A DNA stretch of 34,666 nt from NCBI RefSeq assembly GCF_000403135.1, contig NZ_AQPN01000010.1, positions 1 to 34,666 of the forward strand. The letters run 5' to 3'. How positions within the stretch are numbered: position 1 is the first letter of the stretch; each line of letters begins with the position of its first letter. The notes below the pieces were generated by a model. That model saw only the letters and a list, made by a program, of their open reading frames with translations. It did no database searches and was not told the DNA's origin. The position numbers and the translations under genes were made by a program. Below, one piece after another: positions 6,993-15,440 of this stretch. The stretch is from Arcticibacter svalbardensis MN12-7. GTDB taxonomy: Bacteria; Bacteroidota; Bacteroidia; Sphingobacteriales; Sphingobacteriaceae.

Positions 6993-7256
6993 TTATTTTA
7001 TTGAATCAGTAACATAAGGTAATATACCAATATGGCGTGCACGTTTAACTGCTTGCGCAACTTTACGCTGAAACTTCAATGATGTTCCTGTTAAACGACG
7101 TGGTAATACTTTACCCTGGTCATTGATGAACTTCAAAAGAAAATTTCCGTCCTTATAATCAATATATTTGATACCGTTCTTTTTGAAACGGCAATATTTC
7201 TTACGTGTATCCTCTACTTTAGGGGCTGTTACGTATTGAATTTGTTCTCTTGCCAT
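6993..7256 (-). CDS. rpsR: 30S ribosomal protein S18
   Basis: An 87-residue protein with the S18 pattern: KYCRFKKNGIKYIDYKD, then LPRRLTGTSLKFQRKVAQAV, and RARHIGILPY. It pairs with S6 on the 30S platform. Its ATG shares one base with the stop of rpsF (TAATG), indicating translational coupling. In many bacteria ssb lies between rpsF and rpsR; here it does not. Confidence 0.98.
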   Translation of the reverse strand: MAREQIQYVTAPKVEDTRKKYCRFKKNGIKYIDYKDGNFLLKFINDQGKVLPRRLTGTSLKFQRKVAQAVKRARHIGILPYVTDSIK

Positions 7257-7630
7257 TATTTTGAAGCGTTCTCGGTTTGATTATCAGTTTTCGGTTTCTT
7301 CAGGAATGCTCCACTATGTTTCTTTAAATTGTACGCAATAGCATGTTTGTCTAAAGAAATCGTAAGGAAACGCATAACTCGTTCGTCACGTCTAAGCTCA
7401 ACCTCCAGTTTGTTAATTAAGTCACCCGGGGCCTTGTATTCAGTTAGGTGATAGTATCCTGTTGTTTTCTTTTCAATAGGATACGCAAGTTTCTTCAAAC
7501 CCCAATTATCCTCATGGATAATTTCGGCTCCGTTACCTGTTAGAAGACCACTGATTTTGGTTAAAACCTCTTTCACTGCCTCTTCTGATAACAACGGGGT
7601 AAGAATGATTACTGTTTCGTACTGTTGCAT
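7256..7630 (-). CDS. rpsF: 30S ribosomal protein S6
   Basis: A 124-residue S6 protein: it begins MQQYETVIILTPLL and contains EDNWGLKKLAYPIEKKTTGYYHL and the RDERVMRFLTI strand. The C-terminus is a short polar tail (KTDNQTENASK). It is the first gene of the operon, with a strong Bacteroidota promoter at 7673-7704. It is divergent from dnaX. Confidence 0.98.
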   Translation of the reverse strand: MQQYETVIILTPLLSEEAVKEVLTKISGLLTGNGAEIIHEDNWGLKKLAYPIEKKTTGYYHLTEYKAPGDLINKLEVELRRDERVMRFLTISLDKHAIAYNLKKHSGAFLKKPKTDNQTENASK

Positions 7631-7672
7631 TTTATTTAATTATCAATTATTTACCCTCTTTATAAGGGATTG

Positions 7673-7704
7673 CAAATGTAGCAGATTCAATTTAAAAAAA
7701 CAAA
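7673..7704 (-). promoter_or_regulatory. Promoter of rpsF operon
   Basis: On the minus strand TTTG (7704-7701), 20 bp spacing, then TACATTTG (7680-7673) matches the Bacteroidota housekeeping sigma consensus TTTG-N19-21-TAnnTTTG exactly. It leaves about 40 nt of leader before the rpsF ATG. Confidence 0.8.
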
Positions 7705-7763
7705 TTTCATGTACATTACTCTTATCCTTGCACATCAACTCCCTTCTGCTTATCTTAGTGGCG

Positions 7764-9605
7764 ATGGATAATTTCTTAGTATCGGCTAGAAAATATAGAC
7801 CAACAACGTTCGAAAGCGTTGTGGGTCAGTTACATATAACCAATACGCTTAAAAATGCCATTAAAAATAATCAGCTAGCACAGGCCTTTTTATTCTGTGG
7901 TCCACGTGGTGTAGGCAAAACTACCTGCGCCCGAATTCTTGCAAAGACCATTAATTGTGAAAATTTAAGTGCCGAAACTGAGGCTTGCGGGGTTTGTCCG
8001 TCTTGCCGGGCCTTCCTGAATGGTAATTCTTTTAATGTACATGAGCTGGATGCGGCATCGAATAACTCGGTGGATGATATCCGGAGTCTGACGGAACAGG
8101 TCAGGATTCCACCACAAGCTGGCCGGTACAAGATCTATATTATTGATGAGGTTCACATGTTATCTCAGGCGGCTTTTAATGCTTTTTTGAAAACACTGGA
8201 AGAACCTCCTTCCTACGCGATCTTTATTCTCGCCACTACAGAGAAACATAAAATCCTTCCTACTATATTATCAAGGTGTCAGATCTTTGACTTTAACCGG
8301 ATCAAGGTGGATGATATGGCTCATCACCTGGCGGGCATTGCGAAAAAGGAAAATGTGACTTATGATGCGGATGGACTGCATGTGATTGCGCAAAAGGCGG
8401 ATGGCGGACTGCGTGATGCCCTGTCTATGTTCGATCAGATTGTCAGCTTTTCTAACCGGAACATCACCTATAAGGCGGTTATTGATAACCTCAACATCCT
8501 TGATTACGACTATTATTTTAAAGTGACGGATCATTTACTGAATGAGGATATCGCTTCTACCCTGCTTGTTTTTGATGAGATCCTCGTGAATGGTTTTGAT
8601 GGTAATAATTTCATCACCGGACTGGCTTCTCATTTTAGAAATCTGTTGGTTGGAAAAGATACAGCTACTTTAAAACTTTTGGAAGTGAGTGAGGGAATCA
8701 GGAACCGGTATATGGAACAGTGTAAAAAAACATCTGCTTCTTTTCTGCTTACCGGTTTAAATATTGCCAATCAATGTGATCTGAATTATCGGAACAGTAA
8801 AAACCAGCGTTTGCAGGTGGAAATCTCACTGATTAAGATCTGTCATATTACTTCTGCTTTAAATCTGGCTAATACTGCTCCTGATGAGGTTGTAAAAAAA
8901 AAACCTAATCCCGTCATAGGTAATGCTGCTGCTCTTCCGGCTCAAACACCTGTAAAACAGCCTAATGCTGTCGTTCAGACACCTTCAACACCGACAATTC
9001 CAGCTTATCCAGCACCTGCTATACCAACAATACCGGTTATACAGATGCCTGTTGCAGCAGTACAGGTCCAGAATGATGCTGCACCTGCAACTTTTCAGGC
9101 TGCACCTCCTGCCAAGCCTAAAATTCTGATTAAAAAACTGCTGAACAATGGGTCGCTCATTCCAAATCTGAATGATCTGGCAAGCACTTCGGTGGCTGGG
9201 GAAGATAATGCACCTCAGTATGTTTCGGGCGACATGAAAGAGCATTTTAGCTCCGAAGATCTATTGCTGGCATGGAATAAATATGCTCAGGATATTCTGA
9301 AAGAGAATAAGATGAGCATATATACTTTAATGCATGCAAATGAACCCGTTTTAAAGGATAACTTCCAGGTGGAGGTGATTGTAGACAATCGGATCCAGGA
9401 AAACCTGCTCGTTCATGAAAAGGTTGATCTGCTTAACCGCTTAAGGGTTGAACTTCAAAATTTCAAAATTGACCTGATCGTCCGTTATGTAGAAAAAAAT
9501 GAGAAGAAACAGTTGTATACTTCTCATGATAAATACCAGCACCTGGTTGCTAAAAACCCAAATCTGGATGATCTCCGTAAACGATTCAACCTTGATCTGA
9601 GCTAA
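7764..9605 (+). CDS. dnaX: DNA polymerase III subunit gamma/tau
   Basis: A 613-residue clamp-loader ATPase. Walker A is GPRGVGKT (46-53), the zinc module uses C65, C75, C78 and C81, Walker B is IYIIDEVHML, sensor 1 is LATTEKHKI with SRC just after, and sensor 2 is GGLRDALSMFDQ. Domain III ends near residue 370. A Pro/Ala/Val/Gln-rich linker (about 380-480) joins a tau-like C-terminal domain. I start at ATG 7764 (MDNFLVSARKYRPTTF), the family start; the open frame upstream runs back across the rpsF promoter and into rpsF on the opposite strand. A run of ten As (8894-8903) encoding KKK sits at the boundary between domain III and the linker; both shifted frames stop within a few codons after it. 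Confidence 0.96.
   Translation: MDNFLVSARKYRPTTFESVVGQLHITNTLKNAIKNNQLAQAFLFCGPRGVGKTTCARILAKTINCENLSAETEACGVCPSCRAFLNGNSFNVHELDAASNNSVDDIRSLTEQVRIPPQAGRYKIYIIDEVHMLSQAAFNAFLKTLEEPPSYAIFILATTEKHKILPTILSRCQIFDFNRIKVDDMAHHLAGIAKKENVTYDADGLHVIAQKADGGLRDALSMFDQIVSFSNRNITYKAVIDNLNILDYDYYFKVTDHLLNEDIASTLLVFDEILVNGFDGNNFITGLASHFRNLLVGKDTATLKLLEVSEGIRNRYMEQCKKTSASFLLTGLNIANQCDLNYRNSKNQRLQVEISLIKICHITSALNLANTAPDEVVKKKPNPVIGNAAALPAQTPVKQPNAVVQTPSTPTIPAYPAPAIPTIPVIQMPVAAVQVQNDAAPATFQAAPPAKPKILIKKLLNNGSLIPNLNDLASTSVAGEDNAPQYVSGDMKEHFSSEDLLLAWNKYAQDILKENKMSIYTLMHANEPVLKDNFQVEVIVDNRIQENLLVHEKVDLLNRLRVELQNFKIDLIVRYVEKNEKKQLYTSHDKYQHLVAKNPNLDDLRKRFNLDLS
8894..8903 (+). other. A10 slippage-prone tract in dnaX
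   Basis: Ten consecutive As cover the last base of a GTA codon and three AAA codons (residues 378-380). With one A added the next codons are ACC TAA; with one removed they lead to TAG after a few codons. A shortened, gamma-like product of about 382-387 residues would contain domains I-III only. Confidence 0.6.
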
Positions 9606-9613
9606 TCTGCTGC

Positions 9614-10063
9614 TTATAAAAAGTTCCCGTCTTTACCTGGATCAACGTCATTCTTTGGGTATCCTTCTTCATCGAGGTCGCCTCTTCCGTCTTCCGGTGT
9701 TTCCGCCAGCTCTTCGTCTAATTTATCCAGTTCCACTATTTTGCCACTGTCTACGTGCATGCCATATTCATCTATTTCATCTGGTTCATCATCATTGGCA
9801 CGGTCGTATTCGTCATTCGCAGTAGGGTTGGCTTCATCAAAATCTGAATCCGAATCGCTTCCATTCTTTACAGCGGTGAAGTATGGATCGGGATGTACAT
9901 AATCAGGATCATCACTTTCCACATCTATTTCATAACTTCCTTCTTCCTCGTCATATTTAAGATCTTCCTTATCTACTGTAGACCCTAATTCGTCTTTTAT
10001 TTTCTTGTCCCTATTGCTGTTATCGTCGTTTAATTCCGGATAGGGTGTATTTTCGTTACTCAT
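9614..10063 (-). CDS. Acidic low-complexity hypothetical protein
   Basis: A 149-residue protein in which about one residue in three is Asp or Glu, with SDSDSDFDE-like runs, many Pro, Gly, Asn and Tyr, almost no long hydrophobic stretch and no Cys. It is probably largely disordered and cytoplasmic. I recognise no domain. It converges on dnaX with only eight bases between stops and no visible terminator between them. The start at 10063 is ATG (MSNENTPYPELNDD). Confidence 0.65.
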   Translation of the reverse strand: MSNENTPYPELNDDNSNRDKKIKDELGSTVDKEDLKYDEEEGSYEIDVESDDPDYVHPDPYFTAVKNGSDSDSDFDEANPTANDEYDRANDDEPDEIDEYGMHVDSGKIVELDKLDEELAETPEDGRGDLDEEGYPKNDVDPGKDGNFL

Positions 10064-10164
10064 GATCTGTAGGTTTTATACTTATTATAGCAATTGAAAA
10101 GGTTAAATGTTTGTCATCAAATACTTTTGAAGCTTCATACATCCGCCTCTTTATTCAATTTTTA

Positions 10165-10172
10165 TATATTTG
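10165..10172 (+). promoter_or_regulatory. -7 box of icd promoter
   Basis: TATATTTG matches the Bacteroidota TAnnTTTG element exactly and lies 34 bp before the icd ATG. The upstream -33 element is weak. It also argues against the in-frame ATG at 10111 as the start, since that would lie upstream of transcription. Confidence 0.55.
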
Positions 10173-10206
10173 TGTATCTGAACAAATTACTCAAACAAAC
10201 TCAAAT

Positions 10207-11439
10207 ATGTCAGTGCAGAAAATTAAAGTTGTTAATTCAATAGTAGAACTAGACGGGGACGAAATGACCCGCATCATATGGAAGTTTATTAAAGATAAAC
10301 TAATCCTTCCTTATCTTGATCTTGACATCAAATATTATGATCTGGGTATTGAACACCGTGATGAAACCAATGACCAGGTTACTATTGATGCTGCAAATGC
10401 AATCAAGGAACATGGTGTTGGAATTAAATGTGCTACGATCACTCCTGATGAACAACGCGTTGAAGAATTTAAACTGAAACAAATGTGGAGGTCTCCAAAC
10501 GGGACTGTACGTAATATTCTGGATGGTACCGTATTTCGTGAGCCTATTTTGATGAATAATGTACCACGTTTGGTTCCAAACTGGACCGCTCCTATTTGCA
10601 TTGGTCGTCATGCTTTTGGTGATCAATACCGTGCTACAGATTTCCGGACTAAGGGAAAAGGGAAGTTAACGATTACTTTTACTCCTGAAGATGGTTCTGA
10701 AGTGCAGTCTTACGATGTGTATAATTTTACAAGCGACGGTGTGGCCCTTGCCATGTACAATACAGATGAATCGATCACTGGTTTCGCCCGTGCTTGTTTC
10801 AATCAGGCTTTAATGAAGAAATGGCCTTTATATCTTTCTACAAAGAACACGATCCTGAAAAAATATGATGGTCGTTTTAAGGATATCTTCCAGGATATTT
10901 ACGAGCAGGAATTTAAAGCGGAATTTGCTGCAGCCGGTATCACTTATGAACACCGTCTGATTGACGATATGGTTGCTTCCGCTTTGAAATGGAATGGAAA
11001 TTTTGTTTGGGCATGTAAAAACTATGATGGCGACGTACAGTCGGATACGGTTGCTCAGGGATTCGGGTCGTTAGGTCTGATGACTTCTGTGCTGATCACT
11101 CCAGATGGAAAAACAATGGAAGCTGAGGCGGCACACGGTACAGTGACCCGTCATTTCCGCGAACATCAAAAGGGAAACCCTACTTCTACTAATCCTATTG
11201 CTTCTATCTTCGCATGGACAAGAGGTTTGGAATTCCGTGGTAAATTGGATGGTAACGACGAATTGATTAAATTCTGTCATGCTTTAGAGCAGGTTTGTAT
11301 CGAAACTGTTGAAAGTGGTAAGATGACCAAGGATTTGGCTATCACCATCAAACCTAAAGTAGAGCATGGAACAGATTACTTGTATACTGAGGAATTTTTG
11401 GATGCAATTGATCAGAATTTACAAGCTAAACTGGCATAA
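10207..11439 (+). CDS. icd: NADP-dependent isocitrate dehydrogenase
   Basis: A 410-residue enzyme oxidising isocitrate to 2-oxoglutarate with NADP in the TCA cycle. It is the eukaryote-like (type II) homodimeric form: [12 protein letters not shown] near residue 15, [50 protein letters not shown], and [25 protein letters not shown] start at ATG 10207 ([19 protein letters not shown]), the usual N-terminus; an upstream ATG at 10111 would add a non-homologous hydrophobic leader and precede the promoter. A terminator follows at 11480-11512. Confidence 0.97.
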   Translation: MSVQKIKVVNSIVELDGDEMTRIIWKFIKDKLILPYLDLDIKYYDLGIEHRDETNDQVTIDAANAIKEHGVGIKCATITPDEQRVEEFKLKQMWRSPNGTVRNILDGTVFREPILMNNVPRLVPNWTAPICIGRHAFGDQYRATDFRTKGKGKLTITFTPEDGSEVQSYDVYNFTSDGVALAMYNTDESITGFARACFNQALMKKWPLYLSTKNTILKKYDGRFKDIFQDIYEQEFKAEFAAAGITYEHRLIDDMVASALKWNGNFVWACKNYDGDVQSDTVAQGFGSLGLMTSVLITPDGKTMEAEAAHGTVTRHFREHQKGNPTSTNPIASIFAWTRGLEFRGKLDGNDELIKFCHALEQVCIETVESGKMTKDLAITIKPKVEHGTDYLYTEEFLDAIDQNLQAKLA

Positions 11440-11479
11440 GCTAAAGCAAGTTTAGGATATTTATTAATAATTGGTTAGG

Positions 11480-11512
11480 AAAAGGCTGGGTCGTAAAGAT
11501 TTAGCCTTTTTT
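11480..11512 (+). terminator. Terminator of icd
   Basis: A perfect eight-bp stem AAAAGGCT/AGCCTTTT around a loop of about 15 nt, ending in six Ts, about 40 bp after the icd stop. Confidence 0.85.
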
Positions 11513-11557
11513 ATGCCCTAATTTTCTTATCTTTGAAGTCCTAAATTATAAAAAAGC

Positions 11558-12133
11558 ATGCCTGAAAGTGTCCGTCATTATTTCTTTTCTGTTCTGGTCT
11601 TTATCTGCCTGATGGGCTCCGCTCCTGTATTTGCGCAAAGTATAGATGCTGTAATTTCATCAGAAATGAGTGATTTTAAAAACAGGACGATTCATTCGAA
11701 TTTAACGACTAAAGTAATCGATGCGACTCCGGATCAGGAATTGGTACAGGTAGTCAAGGACAATTTATTGTCGAAGATGAAGAAAAGCATGAAGAATGAA
11801 GACCAGGTTTTCAGTATGCTATCCGAACCCAGGCAAGCGATCTATACCATCTGGCAGGTAGAAGCAGAAGTCAACAATGGGGGCTTTAAACAATTGTTTT
11901 CTAGCCCTGCCCTCAAGTTTGCTGTTCATGCACAAAAGTCTTTTAACTCCATACGGGCTCCTCGTTTTGCTAAATTACTTGCTGAAGTGGTAGAAAAAGA
12001 GGAAAACGGACAAATTTCTGATCAATTTACCTCGTTTGATGAAGCATTTTTTGCTTTATACGACCAAGAGGATCTACAAAAACTCAAAATTGCCTATATT
12101 CGGCATAATAAAAATGAGTTTATTGACAATTAA
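11558..12133 (+). CDS. DUF4375 (DMP19-like) protein with signal peptide
   Basis: A 191-residue protein. Residues 1-26 look like a cleavable signal peptide (hydrophobic core FFSVLVFICLMGSAPVFA, then AQ at the cleavage site). The mature part contains a DUF4375-like core: AIYTIWQVEAEVNNGGFKQL near 97-116, then SSPALKFAVHAQKSF. This family is related to DMP19, and its biochemical role is unknown to me. It is followed after eight bases by an EamA transporter gene and is probably co-transcribed. An envelope location is inferred from the signal peptide. Confidence 0.75.
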   Translation: MPESVRHYFFSVLVFICLMGSAPVFAQSIDAVISSEMSDFKNRTIHSNLTTKVIDATPDQELVQVVKDNLLSKMKKSMKNEDQVFSMLSEPRQAIYTIWQVEAEVNNGGFKQLFSSPALKFAVHAQKSFNSIRAPRFAKLLAEVVEKEENGQISDQFTSFDEAFFALYDQEDLQKLKIAYIRHNKNEFIDN

Positions 12134-12141
12134 GTTACCTT

Positions 12142-13074
12142 TTGAAACAAGCTAAATCCTCAATCCTTCTTGTAATAATTGCTTTCGCTACTGTTTATAT
12201 AGTGTGGGGCTCTACTTATTTCTTTATTCAAAAAGCAGTACTTCATATCCCTCCTTTTATTATGGGCTCGATCCGGTTTATGATAGCCGGAGGAATCATG
12301 TTATCCTGGAGTGCCATGAAAGGGGAAAAGATTTTTCGCAAAGATTTGATTCGATCTGCCGGCATTAGTGGGTTATTGTTGCTCTTTGTTGGAAATGGCT
12401 GTGTGATCTGGGTGGAACAATATATTCCAAGTGGTATGGTGGCTATCATGGTTTCTTCTGCTCCACTTTGGTTTGTGCTCTTTGATAAGCCTAACTGGGG
12501 AGCTAATTTCAGAAGTCTGCATACTATCCTCGGTCTGGTAATCGGTTTCGCCGGAGTAATTCTTCTTTTTTGGAACCAGGTGGGTGAATTATTTAGTAAG
12601 CATGACCTGACTAATTTGCCAGCTCTAATTATGTTGCTCATTGGCTCAATGGCCTGGTCTGCCGGCTCCTTGTATTCCAAGTATTATTCGACCTCCGGAT
12701 CTGCAATTGTAAATACCGGCTGGCAGATGATGATTGCGGGTTTGGCTTTTGTTCCGGGAACATTCATTTTGCAGGAATGGAAGACGGTGGTTTGGGAAAG
12801 TATCCCAACTGAATCATGGCTATCGTTACTTTACCTGATTTTAATGGGTTCTATTGCGGCATTTAGTGCCTACATATGGCTGCTACAAGTGCGACCGGCT
12901 ACACAAGTGAGTACCTATGCGTATGTCAATCCTGTTATTGCTGTGTTACTGGGTGTGTTTTTTGCGCATGAAAAAGTTTCCTTTATCCAGATCTTAGGCT
13001 TGGCAATAATACTGGGAAGTGTGCTGCTCATTAATCTTTCCCGATACCGGCAGGGCAAAAAAAAACTGTCCTGA
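12142..13074 (+). CDS. EamA-family drug/metabolite transporter
   Basis: A 310-residue inner-membrane protein with ten hydrophobic segments in two repeated EamA halves. The first half starts with FATVYIVWGSTYFFIQKAV and contains PPFIMGSIRF; the second half includes GSMAWSAGSLYSKYY, ends in AYVNPVIAVLLGVFFAHE and a last helix, and has a basic tail. The substrate is unknown; relatives export amino acids or metabolites. The start appears to be TTG (12142): there is a stop upstream in frame and no ATG before the first membrane segment. It lies eight bases after the DUF4375 gene. Confidence 0.9.
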   Translation: MKQAKSSILLVIIAFATVYIVWGSTYFFIQKAVLHIPPFIMGSIRFMIAGGIMLSWSAMKGEKIFRKDLIRSAGISGLLLLFVGNGCVIWVEQYIPSGMVAIMVSSAPLWFVLFDKPNWGANFRSLHTILGLVIGFAGVILLFWNQVGELFSKHDLTNLPALIMLLIGSMAWSAGSLYSKYYSTSGSAIVNTGWQMMIAGLAFVPGTFILQEWKTVVWESIPTESWLSLLYLILMGSIAAFSAYIWLLQVRPATQVSTYAYVNPVIAVLLGVFFAHEKVSFIQILGLAIILGSVLLINLSRYRQGKKKLS

Positions 13075-13088
13075 TTAAATCAGAACAG
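13066..13088 (+). terminator. Hairpin overlapping the transporter stop codon
   Basis: CTGTC-CTGAT/ATCAG-A-ACAG forms a ten-position stem with one mismatch around a TAA(A) loop. A run of As precedes it and the downstream T-run is interrupted, so it is a weak intrinsic terminator, possibly stronger in the minus direction. Confidence 0.5.
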
Positions 13089-13112
13089 CCTTAAACTTTT
13101 TATAAAATGCTT

Positions 13113-13409
13113 TTACACGGATGCATCACGAATAGTTTGATCTTCTTGTAGTTTAACTACATTGTTGGAATCACCAAAGTTTTCTGTTTTGTCTGCAAAA
13201 TAATCCATTATACCTTTAATGGTATCCAGATTATCTGCTGTACGCTGGTGAACATCGGGTAAATCTTTTTCAAGTTTTTTATCACCTAATTCAATGTTGT
13301 CTACTTCGATCTTGGCGATCTTTTGAATAACTGCCTGCTGACTGTTTTTCAGATCTTCCAATTCTCTAACTATCTTCTCCATCAAATTGAACTTTTTCAA
13401 CTTATCCAT
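13113..13409 (-). CDS. Small coiled-coil hypothetical protein
   Basis: A 98-residue charged protein, mostly helical by appearance. Heptad-like Leu/Ile/Val spacing is visible over residues 8-45 (MEKIVRELEDLKNSQQAVIQ onward), with many Asp, Glu and Lys. It has no signal peptide or membrane segment, and I recognise no family. The start is ATG 13409 (MDKLKKFN). It lies downstream of the aminopeptidase gene on the same strand with a 134-bp gap that holds nothing I can identify. Confidence 0.6.
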   Translation of the reverse strand: MDKLKKFNLMEKIVRELEDLKNSQQAVIQKIAKIEVDNIELGDKKLEKDLPDVHQRTADNLDTIKGIMDYFADKTENFGDSNNVVKLQEDQTIRDASV

Positions 13410-13543
13410 AACTGTATTTTTTTATTGATTTGCTTCTATACATTAAAGCAATAACTCTGCCGAAATGATTTTGAAGCGCAATTACCCTTAACAAAGGATA
13501 AAACAGGTTAATTTACTAGACAATCGTATCGATAAGAATACAA

Positions 13544-15322
13544 TTAAATTGCTTGTGCCTTTTTCTGAAGCCATAATAAATCTTCGGCATCCAGGAATGG
13601 ACTTAATTTAGCTACTACCTTTTCATTGTAGGCATTTAACCATTTTACATGTTTTGCTTCGAGTAAGGATTGATCAACAAGGCTGGTATCGATAAGAAAC
13701 TGGGTCAGGGTTTCGAAGGTATAAAATTCACCAAACTCTGTTTCCTCATCTTTTACGGTCAGCACCAGGTTTTCAATCCTGATTCCGTATCGTAATGGAC
13801 GGTATAAACCGGGTTCCACAGAGGTGATCATACCAAGATCTATTTCTACTGTACTGTTAGATGCGTTGAATACTTGCGGACCTTCATGCACGTTGAGAAA
13901 ATAGCCAATTCCATGACCTGTACCATGTCCGTAATTCCGGGCAAAGTCCCATAACGGTTTACGGGTGATGGCATCAATCTGGTAACCTTTAGAGCCTTTT
14001 GGAAAACGGGCGGTTGATCCTTCAATCATTGCCCGAAGTACCAATGTGTAGTCGGTTTTTTCTTCCTGACTTAAATTACCTAATGAAATGACACGGGTAA
14101 TATCGGTTGTCCCGCGCAGGTATTGTCCACCAGAATCAAGTAAAAACAATCCTGTTTGCAACAAGGGAACATCGCTTTCGGGTGTAGCCTTGTAATGAGG
14201 CAGTGCACCATGTGCGGCATAACCGGCAATGGTATCAAAACTTTCGCCAACAAAACCTTCTTGTTCTGCCCGGAAAGCATAGAGCTTTTCTGCAACTGAT
14301 ATTTCTGTTAAGGTTGCCTGATCCGGATTAGTTTCCATCCACCGGAAGAAACGGGTGAGCGCTACACCATCCCGAACCATGGTCTGCCTGATATTAGCAA
14401 TTTCCACTTCATTCTTAACAGCCTTAAAATTGGTACTTGGATTGGTATCCTGTACAATTTTAACACCGGCGGGAATGATTTGGTAAAGGGCATTGCAGGT
14501 TTTCTTTGGATCGATGAGGATACTACTGGTCTTAGGGATGGATTGGATTTGTTCGTTTACATCGACATAGGGCCATACTTCTACTCCCCAGCTTTTCAAT
14601 GTAGACTGGTCTGCACTGGAAAGTTTGGCTGCATCAATATACAAGCGCGTTTCGTCCGGACTGATTAAAGCAAAGCCGAGCGTAACGGGATTGCATTTTA
14701 CATCTGCTCCACGGATATTAAATACCCAGGCTACATCGTCAAGAGAAGAAATGAGATGATAAGCGGAACGTTTCTTTTTTAGCACTTCGCGAATGCGCTG
14801 CAGTTTGGAAGGAACAGACTCTCCGGTAATTTCCTCGTTTAACAGGAACGCTGCTGATGCTGGAAGCTCGGGACGGTTTGTCCAGATATCTGTTAAATAA
14901 TCTTTATTTTCAGCTACGCCGATGTCCGCAAGATCTAATCCTTCGGCAATCATTTGGGCCAGCTGAACAGAGATGAGGTTAGAGTCGAAGCCAACAACTG
15001 CACCACTCTTGAGACATTCGGTCAGCCAGGTGATATATTCAGGAGTAGCTTGTGCTATTAGTTTCACTAATTCAAAACCACTATTTTCTAATTGTTCTGC
15101 GGCCTGAACGAAATACCGGGCATCTGTCCAGAGTCCTGCAAATTCTTGTGTGATCACTAAAGTTCCAGCCGAGCCGGTAAAACCTGAAGTAAAATAAATA
15201 CATTTATAGCGGTCCGGAAGATATTCGCTGATATGTGGGTCAGCGGATGGAATTATATAGGCGTCTACCCGGTCGTCGCGCATTTGGCGACGTATTCCTG
15301 AAAGTTTTTCCTGATATGTCAT
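13544..15322 (-). CDS. Xaa-Pro aminopeptidase (M24B, aminopeptidase P)
   Basis: A 592-residue three-domain aminopeptidase P like the eukaryotic cytosolic enzyme; it removes N-terminal residues preceding proline. The first creatinase-like domain (1-130) contains AYIIPSADPHISEYLPDRYK. The second spans about 135-310 and the catalytic pita-bread fold about 312-535. The dinuclear metal ligands can be placed at D396 (LLDSGGQY), D407 (TTDITR), the GHGTGHGIG His residues near 466-470, E503 (SVEPGLY) and E517 (GIRIENLV). A C-terminal extension ends in WLQKKAQAI. No signal peptide is seen, so it is probably cytoplasmic. Confidence 0.95.
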   Translation of the reverse strand: MTYQEKLSGIRRQMRDDRVDAYIIPSADPHISEYLPDRYKCIYFTSGFTGSAGTLVITQEFAGLWTDARYFVQAAEQLENSGFELVKLIAQATPEYITWLTECLKSGAVVGFDSNLISVQLAQMIAEGLDLADIGVAENKDYLTDIWTNRPELPASAAFLLNEEITGESVPSKLQRIREVLKKKRSAYHLISSLDDVAWVFNIRGADVKCNPVTLGFALISPDETRLYIDAAKLSSADQSTLKSWGVEVWPYVDVNEQIQSIPKTSSILIDPKKTCNALYQIIPAGVKIVQDTNPSTNFKAVKNEVEIANIRQTMVRDGVALTRFFRWMETNPDQATLTEISVAEKLYAFRAEQEGFVGESFDTIAGYAAHGALPHYKATPESDVPLLQTGLFLLDSGGQYLRGTTDITRVISLGNLSQEEKTDYTLVLRAMIEGSTARFPKGSKGYQIDAITRKPLWDFARNYGHGTGHGIGYFLNVHEGPQVFNASNSTVEIDLGMITSVEPGLYRPLRYGIRIENLVLTVKDEETEFGEFYTFETLTQFLIDTSLVDQSLLEAKHVKWLNAYNEKVVAKLSPFLDAEDLLWLQKKAQAI

Positions 15323-15440
15323 TTTGAAAAGATTAAAGTTTGCAATTTACAAACTCATTAGCTCTTTGAATGTATCAAAGAAGGAAAACTTTCATTTAAC
15401 GGTTAGCTGACGAAGTTATCAGACTTATAAAGAAAAGAAT

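Noticed and set aside
7557-7763. N-terminal extension of dnaX
   Set aside because: It overlaps rpsF and its promoter on the other strand; the family start is MDNFLVSARKYRP at 7764.
10111-10206. N-terminal extension of icd
   Set aside because: The -7 box at 10165-10172 lies inside it and the extension is not part of the family.
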